Shown here: piece after piece, positions 24,421 through 34,689 of the stretch
Layout: each line of letters opens with the position of its first letter
Numbering within the stretch: position 1 is the stretch's first letter
Assembly (NCBI GenBank): GCA_037176725.1
Contig: JAZBRS010000077.1
Span: 5,642,001 to 5,706,000 of the forward strand
Direction of reading: 5' to 3'
Origin: Posidonia oceanica
Lineage: Eukaryota; Streptophyta; Magnoliopsida; Alismatales; Posidoniaceae
Length of the DNA: 64,000 nucleotides
Position numbers and translations under genes: made by a program
The notes under the pieces: generated by a model
What the model was told of the DNA's origin: nothing
The model's database searches: none
What the model saw: the letters and a program-made list of their open reading frames with translations, nothing else

Positions 24421-27305
24421 ATGGCCCAGTACGTTAGTGAGCCTCTTTTCACCCCTGTCACGGAGGGTGTTTCCATTCCGGCCCCTCCGGTTGCTCTTTC
24501 TGTCCCCCTTGTTCCCCCTCGACGCCAGGGTTTCCTCCCCTGACATCTCTAGGTTCTCAGTACGTCCCGGGACAGTGGCAAGCATCTCTTCCTCCGGATC
24601 CGGTCGTCGAGTCCATCTTGACGACCGTTACTCGCGTTTCGGAGACACCACTGCCCCCTCCATCCCAGGGATACGTCGCTTTCGACATCCCTTCCACCGT
24701 CGCTGCGACCTTTGCTGTAGAATCCTTCCCTCCCAGACAGTCTGTGTCCGTACCACTTGTTTCTCAGCCTTCACCGGCACTGCACTTCAGCGTCCCCACT
24801 GGCGAGACGCCCGAGGCGCAGTACCAGCACCTGATGGAGCTCGCCTAGAAACTGCAGGGCATGGCTCTATCAGTTCGTCCTTCTTCTACTCCCGTCGTTC
24901 CTGAGGTTCCTCTGAGGCCAGTTCCTGCATTCCATGCATCGACCTCCACACCTCCGCCTCGACCATCGTCTCAACTGCTCACGGTTCCGACGATGGGGGC
25001 TCGTTTACCGCCTCCTGCTGCACAACACTTAGCACAGCATGCTCCACTTCCCTCTGGTGGTCAGTCTTTTGGACCGGCTGGAGCCCAGTACCTCACTGGC
25101 TCGTTGTCTGGCACCCCGCCTGTACAGCAATTGGTGCTTCGTCATCCTACCCCTATCACAGCACAGCATGGCATCTACTCTTCTCCTCTGCACCAGGTCC
25201 AGCATCCTGCATGCACTCCTGCATACACAGTCCCCCAGCACGGATACGCCGGCCATCCCGTTGCTCCACCAGGCGACGCTATGGTAGATCCGGAGGAGCA
25301 CTTAGGTGCGACCCATTCGGCGTATGCGCTCGCTACCCCTGCTGATCCCTCTCCTACAGCAGCAATCCCAGACCCCATCAATAACCGGATGGACGTCTTG
25401 GAGAAGGCACTATGACTAGTGCAGGGTACTGAGCTGCTTTCCAGAGGCGGTACTCCCTCCGAAGTTCAAGATCCCGGACTTCGAGAAGTATAATGGTAGG
25501 GGCTGCCCCGTAGCACACTTGAAGGCGTATTGCGATGATCTCGCCCAGCTTTAGGCTGACGAGAGGTTGTTGATCCGCTTGTTCCAGAAGAGTTTGACCG
25601 GGCCGGCACTCAAGTGGTTTACATCGCTTGACATGTCAGCCATCAAGACTTGGAACGACCTCAGTCAGGCGTTCCTGGAACAGTACTCCTTCAACCTCAA
25701 TCTGGTCCCAAAGAGGGCGGACTTGAATTCTGGCGAGCCGTTCGGGGAGTACGTCAGCCGCTGGCGCGTCCTTGCCTCTCAGGTTCGAGATAGACCCTCT
25801 GACGAGGAGTCTATCGAGATCATTATCAAAGGGGCGCAGCCGTCTCTCGGAGCTCTACTTAGCATCCAACCAGTCACTACTTTTGCGGCACTCATCAGAG
25901 TTGGAGTGCGCGTGGAGAGTTCTTTGCGGAGTGGCAACTTCCCAGCTCTCTCTGTGTTCGCTAAGCAGGCAGTGATCAGCAGTAACAGTACCAACAGCAG
26001 CGCCTCCAACAACAACAACAGCGGCAGCAGCAACAACCGCCCGAAGAGGAAGGATTCGCCGAAACCCGCTGTTGCATTCGTCGACTCCCCTGTTGTGCCT
26101 GTTCGCTTGCCATCCCGGCCTGCCCCAGCTCAGATGGTGTACGCTCCTGCACCTAGGAATCCACACACACCACACATCACTACCACCGCTAGACCGGTCT
26201 ATCCTGCCGCACCGGTTCAGCAAGGCTCATACCAGAGGCAAAGAAGGCCACCCATTGAGAAGCGGAGATTCGCCCCACTGGTGGAACCGCTCACGGTCAT
26301 CTTGCCAAAGGTTGCATCACTCCTGAAGTTCCCAGAGGTTCGTCCGCTACCAAGTCCTCTGCCGCATTGGTTTAGGCCGGACCTCTTCTGCAATTTCCAT
26401 TGATCGCCGGGCATTCGACGGACAATTGCTTCTCCCTGTGGAACGCTATTCAGGACTTGATCGAATCGGGAACGATTGTGATCGACACGCACGAGGCATC
26501 CACTCAAGCACACACTCATGCATCTGCACACTCAGCTGTTCCCCCTCATTCTGGCATCACCCGCCAGCCCTTACCGGAGCACTCTTATCCGGGAGGGGCG
26601 GGAACCTCAGGCATCCATTCTGTCTTTCCTTCTAGGCCTGCTACCTCTGTGGTAGACCCTTCTGATCTCATCTCTGACATCTCTGAGCCTTTCCCAGTCA
26701 GTCTCTATCTCGCGGCAGTTGCCGGCTCCGAGTCGGGAATTCACATGATCCGACCGCGTGCCAGGCCGGAGCGCCCTCTCTCACCTCCCACCGTGCTTCC
26801 CCAGGCTCAATCCCCTGTGCACCTTCTAGCTAGGGCCCAGCCTAGTTCCCCTATTCACCTCTTAGGGCGACCTCAGCTACACCTTCTAGGCAGACCTCAA
26901 CCTACCCCAGCCTTCCCACCCCAACAACCATACCCTCTAGAGAGACCTCAGTACCCCGTAGGTCCCCCTGTAACCTCTCCTGTGCTCGCAGTACGTGCTC
27001 CAGTCGTCATTGATTTGACCCTGGACACCCATTGTGTCCCTTACAGCTACGCCACAGAGATGTGCGCGGAAGTAACACGATCGGGGAGGGTTTACAGGCC
27101 CCCAACACCGGCAATTAGGCCAACTCCCCCTAGACCTGTTATGCCCCCACCCTCTAGCCAACCCCTAGCATATCCAATTCCAAATCAGCCTATAGCAAGC
27201 CAAATCCCTGCCCAACCTGTAGTAACCTAGCTTCCTGCCACTACCCCCTTAGAGCCTGCCAGAACCACCCCTCTCCTTGCCAAAAAGAGCCAACCTAAGG
27301 CAGAC
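24421..27305 (+). pseudogene. gag of element B, decayed
   Basis: It starts at ATG 24421 (MAQYVSEP, as in C). In order: Pro-rich N-terminal region, Gag core (LTGPALKWFTSLDMSAIKTW near 25600), Asn/Ser-rich stretch (about 25980-26040), the C-terminal Cys/His motif near 26390-26440, and a Pro-rich linker. Stops relative to A and C: TAG 24846 (was CAG), TGA 25413 (CGA), TAG 25552 (CAG), TGA 26401 (CGA) and TAG 27228 (CAG). A deletion of about 30 bp near 25430 and a one-base deletion near 26405 also break the frame. Gag would build the virus-like particle; this copy cannot. Confidence 0.92.
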
Positions 27306-27950
27306 TTGACCTCCCAGCTTAAGAAGGTCAAAGCCGACATTTCTATCTGGGACTTGATCCACACCTCTGCCGAACACCGCGAGGCTTTTCTTCGTGTGTT
27401 CCAGGCTGCCCGTGTGTCCCAGTCCATTGAGCCTTCAGCCTTGGAGAGCATGGTTGGGTTGATTACGGAGCCCCAGGTCATCTCTTTTACGAGTGATGAG
27501 CTGCCTCCGGCAGGGATTAATCACAACCAGCCCCTATTCGTCACGGTGCAGTTCAAAAACTTTCGCATTCCCCTAACACTGGTTGATAATGGGTCAGGCC
27601 TTAACGTCTGCCCCTTGCGTACTGCAACCAAGCTCGGATTCAAAGCCGAGGACATCACGCCAGCCATGAAGGGAATGACAGCCTTTGACAACACTCACCA
27701 TGACGCTCTAGGGATCCTGATTATTCCTTTTGCTATTGGCCCGGTTGTCTTCGACATAGAATTCTATGTCGTCGACTTGCAGCCGAACTTCAATCTTCTG
27801 CTTGGGCGCCCTTGGCTCCACAAGCATCAGGTCCTTCCTTCGACCCTCCATCGAATGATAAAGTACCGTCGCGGAGATGATGTCATTGTCGTCATGGCGG
27901 AGAACATTGAGAAGGAGCGGATCGAAGCAGTCTCCCCCGTGTCTCCGTAA
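27306..27950 (+). pseudogene. Aspartic protease region of B
   Basis: An uninterrupted stretch with the Tat-type protease. The catalytic motif LVDNGSGLNV has its Asp at 27585-27587 (residue 94 of this stretch). The ILG-like and flap-side motif LLLGRPWLHKHQVLPSTLH lies near residue 160. It would cleave the Gag-Pol polyprotein in the particle. The stretch ends at TAA 27948-27950 where A and C have CAA, so the end is not natural. There is no start codon of its own; it is part of the gag-pro-pol frame. Confidence 0.88.
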
Positions 27951-29698
27951 TCTATCCCGTTTGACCCCAAGACTTCTGAAGTCCTATATCGCGTTAATCG
28001 GTGTGAGCTGGTTAACTTCATTCCTGATCTTGAACGTGTCAACTCCTTGACCGTTCACAGCAATCCCTTTCGAATGGTCGAGAATGTATGTCACAGGTGG
28101 GGTTACATAAAGGGTACGCCGCTCGGGCGTCACGGTCAGGGGATCGCAGAGCCGATCGTAGCAGTGGAGCGAAGGAAATCTGAAGGCCTCGGCTACGAGC
28201 CCAAGACCAACGAAGATCACTGCTTTCAGCTCAACAATCCAGAATCAGCCATTCCCAGAGACCTCACTAACTTCACCAGTGCAGGAACCCTGGGATCGAC
28301 CGACGATCAAGACACGGTACCGACAGAGGATTGGGTGTGTGTTGAGGACTACTACTCGGATGAGGAGCAATCTGGCAAAATAGAGGCAGTCCCAACCGAC
28401 ACAGCAGAAACAGTGATCAGAGCAGAGGCCGCGCAGTCAGTCTATTCAGCTCTTCCTCTGGCAGAAACAGCAGGCAGCTCAGCAGGCCTTGTGGCAGAAC
28501 TGGCAAGTTCCCACTCTTTTGCAGCCACATCAGCTTCCCAAGTACAGACAGCAGCAGTGCAGGAGTCAGAGACACTCCTTCTGGCAGAAGCAAGCATGCT
28601 ACCAGCGGTCACAGAAACATCAGTGCCACTGTCCCTATCTCTGGAGGGGCAGTTAATCAATACAGTCAGCAGCGCGGCTCAGCCCGCTCCAGCATCCACA
28701 TCTCCAGGAATGCAGCAGGCGCAGTCCGCTTCGCATCCTCCCGACAACCAGCAGCAGCTCTCATGGCAAGACCCCATGGCGTCAGAGGCTGCACTCTCTC
28801 AGTTACGGCCCGATACAAAAGGCCAACTGAGCACTACACTCTCCGGCCCTTGAGCCCTCTGAAGAGCACCCCTGCTTACTCTCCAACAGTGACCCTGGCA
28901 GCATATCGATCTATGGCACCACTGACTTGTCTATTTGGGCCTTCTACATCAGAGTTGCCGCCATCGGACGCGCCCGTGAACCAGATCATGCAGATTCGAA
29001 GGGCAGCAATCCGTCTTGCAGCCGGGCCAGTGCCGCAGGCCCCCGGCGCCTACTACGTCGACTCCCCCTCGGACGAGGAAGAAGGAGCGGCGATAGAAGC
29101 CCAGGTCGATTCTTGGATGTCTGACTTAGAGCTACTCTATCAAGAACAAATCAAGTCGATAGCAGAAGACCTGGCAGAGCATCAAGCTGCAGAAAGGAAA
29201 GGGAAAGCCATGGTTACGGACCCTCCTCTGCAAGAAGACCATGCCTCTATCATGGTCCTGGAAGAAGACTCAGCAGTGCCGGACTCCCCTAGACCAGATG
29301 AGCTCATTACTCTCCAATCAGAAGGCGGGTCTAGGTGGTTTGTACAACACAAGCCTCACTTGAGCAGCATAGCAAGCGGCAACGCCCAAATCAGCCGCCA
29401 GTCCGGCATACCCTCCCCAAGCACACTGGAAGACCCAGAGGAGGAAGCATTAGCAGTGCAAGCAGCAACAGTAACAGAGCAGAAAACAGAATCAGTAACA
29501 GAGCTGTCAACAGCCTCAGCAGCAGAACAGTCAGCAGCATCAACAGCAGAATCAGCAAGGCCCTCAGCAGAATCAGCAAAGCACTCAGCAGAATTAGTCA
29601 GGCCAGAGCAAACAGCAGAAGGAGTTGCTGGGACGGAGGTCGCGCACCGAGGCTACAAGAACACTAGAGTAAGCGTGACCATCCTGAGGCGTCACTAG
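27951..29698 (+). pseudogene. G-patch-like segment and Ser/Ala/Gln-rich spacer of B
   Basis: After the protease comes a G-patch-like block (HRWGYIKGTPLGRHGQGI, near 28095-28150), which Ogre-group elements carry between protease and RT. Then follow 1.5 kb of acidic, Ser/Ala/Gln-rich low-complexity coding sequence with a conserved island (PGAYYVDSPSDEEEGAAIEA near 29050 and SWMSDLELLYQEQ near 29115). A one-base deletion at about 28848 (CCGGCCC compared with CCGGGCCC in C) shifts the frame. The TAG at 29696-29698 lies in a region lost from A and C, so I cannot tell whether it is a mutation or part of a natural pro/pol boundary. Ogre elements are known to splice here. Confidence 0.75.
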
Positions 29699-29716
29699 GG
29701 CCAAGCAGCGGAACAC

Positions 29717-31003
29717 ATGCACTCTTTCGACATCACAAGTCCTTCCTTTGAAAAAGAGATCCTTTCGGAACTTATTGCTTATGGAGAGGAGGATGATACG
29801 GGCATAGATGAAACTGATGAATCATTGCCCGAGTTCTGGCCCTATGACGACGACCCAGAAGGCCCCAACCTCCATGTTGAAGAAGAAACAGAGGTTGTCA
29901 ACATCGGCACGGCTGAGGAAGTCAGAGAAGTTCATATCAGTGCCCAGCTGTCCTCCCAGGCTCGAGCAGAGTTCATCGCATTCCTAAAAGAATATGCGGA
30001 TGTCTTCGCCTGGAGTTACGAGGATATGGTCGGCCTTGACATAGAAGTAGTGGTGCACAATCTGCCCTTAAACCCGGATGCCAAGCCAGTGAAGCAAAAA
30101 CTAAGAAGATGGCAACCACAGTGGCTGCTCATGATCAAAGAAGAGATAATGAAGCAGCTCAGGGTCAACTTTTTGAAGGTCGTTCTTTATCCTGAATGGC
30201 TGGCAAACATTGTACCTGTGCCCAAGAAAGATGGCCGAATCCGGATCTGCATCGACTACAGGGACCTGAACAAGGCGAGTCCCAAGGACGACTTTCCATT
30301 GCCTCACATTGACGTCCTAGTCGACAATACAGCGGGCCACAAGATGCTCTCCTTCATGGACGGCTTTTCTGGATACAATCAAATCAAAATGGCAGAAGAA
30401 GACATGGAAAAGACTTCATTCATCACCCCTTGGGGAGTCTTCTGCTACCAAGTCATGCCGTTCGGCCTGAAAAATGCTGGTGCGACCTATCAGAGGGCCA
30501 TGACTGCGTTGTTCCACGACCTCATGCACCAAGAAGTAGAGGTCTATGTAGACGACATGATTGCTAAAAGCAAAGAGCCTGAAGATCATCTTACCTGTCT
30601 CAAAAAGCTCTTTGACCGTCTACGGAACTACAAGCTGCGCCTGAATCCCAAGAAGTGTGTATTCGGGGTGTCTTCTAGCAAATTGCTCGGCTACATTGTT
30701 AGCCAAAGGGGGATTGAGGTGGACCCGTTGAAAGCACAAGCCATCGTGGACATGCCACCCCCCAGAACTGAAAAGGAAGTCAGAAGTCTGCTTGGGCGTT
30801 TACAATATATTAGCCGCTTCATTGCACAGCTTACGCCCATCTGCGAGCCCATGTTCAAGCTCTTGAAGAAGAATGCGCAGATTCACTGGAGCGAGGAGTG
30901 TCAGGCTGCATTTGCCAAGATCAAGCAGCTGCTGATCAAGCCTCCTGTCCTGGTCCCGCCTACACCAGGGAGACCTTTGCTTCTCTACCTTTCTACCACG
31001 TAG
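29717..31003 (+). pseudogene. Reverse transcriptase of B (only RT in the window)
   Basis: 428 codons with an acidic N-terminal lead-in (residues 1-120), then the RT palm and fingers: NIVPVPKKDGRIRICIDYRD near 170-190, the first catalytic Asp in SFMDGFSGYNQI (D215), the QVMPFGLKNAGATYQRAM block, and the YVDD box (Y277-D280). The thumb and connection follow (LGYIVSQRGIEVDP, then RSLLGRLQYISRFI). It is in the same frame as the preceding gag-pro part. It ends at TAG 31001-31003 at the start of the RNase H, probably a CAG mutated by C to T. Catalytic residues are present, so decay is recent or slight in this part. It would copy the element RNA primed by tRNA-Arg. Confidence 0.92.
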
Positions 31004-31879
31004 CATTCCATGGGCGCCGTCTTGGGCCAACATGACGAATCTGGTAGAAGGGAACGCGCCATCTATTACCTGAGCAAGAAATTTAATGAATGCGAAGCCA
31101 GGTACAGTACACTAGAGAAGACCTGTTTGTCCCTTGTCTGGGCTGCACAGAAACTAAGGCACTACATGATGGCATACCCAGTACAGCTCTTATGCTGGCA
31201 TGATCCTATCAAGTTCCTTTTCCAAAAGCCGGCCATGGTGGGCAGATGTGCTAAGTGGCAGGTGTTATTGTCTCAGTACGACATCACTTTTGTCACACAG
31301 AAATCCATGAAGGGTCAGGCCATGGCAGACCATCTTGCTGACCTTCCTCTGCCTGAATACCAACCCCTCCAGACACAGTTCCTTGATGAAGACATTCTCT
31401 TTGCAATGGAGGACTCTAAGCGAAAAGATCCTGAGAAACAAGAGGAATGGCAGCTCTACTTTGATGGTGCAGTCAACAAAAAGGGTCGAGGCGTAGGCAC
31501 AGTACTGACCACGCCCCAGGGACAGATGATTCCCTTCGCGAGGAAGCTGACTTTCGCATGCACAAACAACGAAGCGGAGTATGAAGCATGCATCTTAGGG
31601 TTGAAAGTCGCCCTTGAGCATGAGGCGCAGAAGCTGCATGTGCACGGTGATGCCATGCTGGTAATTTCTCAAGTGAACGGCGACTGGAGGACAAAAGATC
31701 CCAAGCTTGTGCCGTATCACGAACACCTACTGAGGCTGATGGAAGAATTTGAGAGCATCTGCTTCACATACATGAACAAAGCCAAGAACGCGTACGCAGA
31801 CGCATTGGCAACTTTGGCATCCTGGCTCACTATATCTGAAGACGGTGCAGTGGATGTATCTGTTACTCGCATTGAGTAG
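31004..31879 (+). pseudogene. Dual RNase H of B (Ty3-type plus second aRNH-type domain)
   Basis: The first domain continues from RT: SMGAVLGQHDESGRR, YLSKKFNECEARYSTLEKTC and QKPAMVGRCAKWQVLLSQYD, the usual Ty3 RNase H and tether. A second, complete RNase H follows: WQLYFDGAVNKKGRG (Asp codon 31463-31465), NNEAEYEACILGLKVALEHE, LHVHGDAMLVISQVNG and NKAKNAYADALATLAS. A second, archaeal-like RNase H is a known hallmark of the Tat lineage. The stretch ends at TAG 31877-31879, in frame with integrase and probably a former CAG. No equivalent survives in A or C. Confidence 0.9.
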
Positions 31880-33145
31880 CCTGCATATTGCCTAAACATA
31901 GAAGAGGTGGATCCAGCAGAGGAGCAGCCCTGGTATCGAGATATAAAATCTTTCCTAGAGTCTGGCAGCTTTCCTCCCGATACCGCAGCAGCAGACAAGA
32001 GAACTCTGGCGCGTCTGGCGTCAAAGTATGTGTTGGGGGCTGGGCAGCTGTACAAAAGGTCATACAATCAGATGCTACTGCGCTGCCTGAACAAATCGGA
32101 GGCTGACACGCTGATGCTCCAAGTGCATGCGGGGACCTGTGGCCCGCACATGAGTGGCGTCCTCCTGGCCAAGAAGATCATGCTGCAAGGATATTTCTGG
32201 CAGACCATGGAAGCCGACTGCTGCCGGTTCGTGCGTAGATGCCACAACTGTCAGATTCATGGTAACTTCATCAAGGCCCCTCCACATCAGCTACACAACA
32301 TGTCCTCGCCATGGCCTTTCTCCACCTGGGGGATCGATGTCATTGGCGCCATCCACCCTGCTGCTTCAAATGGTCATCGTTACATTCTAGTAGCGATCGA
32401 TTACTTTACCAAGTGGGTGGAAGCAGCCTCTTACAGAACAGTCACCGCTGTGGCAACAGAAAAATTCATCAGAAACAATATCGTTGCCCGATATGGGGTC
32501 CCGCACTCAGTCATCTTTGATAATGGCACAAACTTCATTGCCAAAAGGATCGAGGAATTCCTGCAAAGTCTCAAGATCAAGCATCATCGATCCTCGCCCT
32601 ATCGGCCACAGATGAACGGAGCTGTGGAGTCTGCAAACAAGAACATTGTCAAGATTCTGAGGAAAAAGGCAGAAACCCACAAGGATTGGCACGACAAGCT
32701 CCCATACGCACTCTGGGCGTACAGGACATCAATCCGGACCTCTACAGGAGCCACCCCGTACTCTCTGGTGTACGGAATGGAAGCGGTGTTACCTGTTGAA
32801 GTAGAGATCCCCTCTCTGCGGGTCCTACGAGAAGCTGAGTTGGAAGAGGCAGAATGGGTCGAAGACCGCTGCATCCAACTGAACTTAATTGATGAGCGCA
32901 GACTGCAAGCTATGCACAACGCTCACTGCTATCAGAAGCGGATGGCCAGAGCATTCTTGAAAAAGGTCCAGCCTAGAAACTTTCAGCCAGGGGACCTTGT
33001 CTTGCGCGCCATTCATTTGCCTGACGGTCGAGGGAAATTCCGACCCAACTGGCGTGGCCCTTTCGTGATCAAGCAGATCTTTTCGGGAGGCGCTGCAACT
33101 CTTGAGAATACGGACCGGGTCGAGCAGTCTGAGCCCGTCAACTAA
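31880..33145 (+). pseudogene. Integrase of B, nearly complete
   Basis: It continues in the same frame as RT and RNase H. An HHCC zinc-binding N-terminus is present (VHAGTCGPHMSG, then CRFVRRCHNC near 32130-32255). Catalytic residues are D (32336), D (32519) and E (32627), that is Asp-60-Asp-35-Glu spacing. The C-terminal GPF motif is NWRGPFVIKQIF. There is no chromodomain, as expected for Tat elements. It stops at TAA 33143-33145 because about 10 codons are damaged by a small deletion compared with C, whose frame ends LCYLKKYYQ. The only block to the frame upstream is the TAG at 31877. It would insert the DNA copy with a 5-bp target duplication, as seen for C. Confidence 0.92.
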
Positions 33146-34689
33146 AGAAGTACTATCAGTAGCCGAAAGTGGCCCCGTTGCAAATGCCCTTCTCCCACTT
33201 GCACTCGCATTCTCACCTCCTGCCACATCTTTTCAAATCATCATTGTCATCCTTTCAACTCTTGCATTCTCTCTCTCCAAAATCATCATCGTCATCCTCT
33301 CAAGCATTGTATCTTTTGCCCGGTGATGAAAATCGGAAGTGCTTGCCTGCTCTGGAAAGAGCCACCCTACCGCACCTGGCACTACTCAGATGTCTTAGCT
33401 AGTGAGGGAGCCACCACCAACAAGGACAGGCGAACCGCCTAATCTCGCAAGGACATACACCTCTAAGGGAGAAAAAATGTTAGGATGTGAGTCTGGAAAA
33501 AGCGAGAGTAAACACCTAGGTTTGGGCACATCCAAGGAACAGAAGACGAAGACAGAAGCCGGCCCTAGAGATAGGGGTGTGCAGTCTAACCCTGCTCCTT
33601 CTACCCATCACACAGCAGACCTAAAACCTAAATCCATTACATTTCAAACACCCTCCTTTTGCCACCAAAATGGGGATAGCAAAAGCCTGAAAAAAAAGAG
33701 AAAAGCAAAACAACGAGCAAAAAAAAAAAAAGAGAAAAGAGATAGAACAAAAACCCAAAAAAAAGGCAAGCAAAAAAGAAACAACAAAAAAAAGAGAAGA
33801 AGAAAAAATGCAGCCCGAAAAACACAGGCACCATTATCCCTCATGCTTCACTAGAAATCCCCAGCATGTCGAGCTTAAAAGAATCTACCACATCCCTTCA
33901 AGAGCGAACACTCACCCTCTCCTAGCTAGGGGCAGAGAAAGACTGCATACCTATGAGGGAGAATTCAATCAAAAAAAAAAGAGAGCTGAAAGAATAGGTG
34001 TAGGTCTTGAGAGTTTGGCCAAATAGTCTGTCCTCACCACACCACCACCTGTACAATGCCAACACCCGTTCCGGAGCGCCACCAGCAAGCCAAGAGTCTA
34101 GGTAGGGCCCAGTGAGTCAGGGACCACTCCCTTCCTTCGCAGCAGGCACCAAAGCACTCCGTATGCTGAGGGCATCCAAGCATACTCATCTATCCAAGCA
34201 TACTCACCTATCCAAGCATACTCACCTATCCAAGCATACTCATCTATCCAAGCGTACTCATTTATTCAAGCATGCTCATTCATCCAAGCATACTACTCAT
34301 CTTCATAAGCATATCACCTGCATCATGCATACATGCATCTTCTTCTATCATTCCTTTTCCTATCAATTTCCCCCGCTCTGCAACGCGCTTCGGCCCTAAG
34401 ACAGTACTCCTCCCCAGCAGAGCATATCGACGCCACTCGAGCTGCGCTGGTCTAGATCTCCTGCCGGCCCTCGCCCCCGTGTCAGCAAGACTGCTGCATA
34501 ATCCTCTTGTTTATCTGTGCTTAATTGCTATGTTCTGTTATTGACTGCTATAATGCATATGGAACTACATTTTCAGTCTCAGCTTCTGCTTGTTGTCAAT
34601 GACTACATACCTGCGAGATCTGACTGTTTATTGATAGCAGGTACCTTCAAGCTCTGCAGCTATCAGCCTGTGTCTCTGCGATCAGCGCA
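33146..34689 (+). other. Non-coding spacer of B between integrase and 3' ORF
   Basis: No credible gene. It contains an A-rich tract (about 33690-33815) and an array of 18-bp repeats (about 34165-34310). A reading frame just upstream of the 3' ORF (34517-34711) is out of phase with it, whereas the matching stretch in C is in phase and extends that ORF by 46 codons. Confidence 0.7.
34165..34310 (+). repeat. 18-bp tandem array (ATCCAAGCATACTCACCT)
   Basis: Seven to eight consecutive units with few changes. At the matching place A (about 2450-2510) and C (about 48955-48990) have only two or three degenerate units, so copy number varies between elements. Confidence 0.8.

Noticed and set aside
29696..29698. 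Programmed stop or readthrough between the spacer and RT in B
   Set aside because: No second copy retains this region, and other stops in B are clearly mutations. It cannot be distinguished from decay or from a splice site used in Ogre elements.
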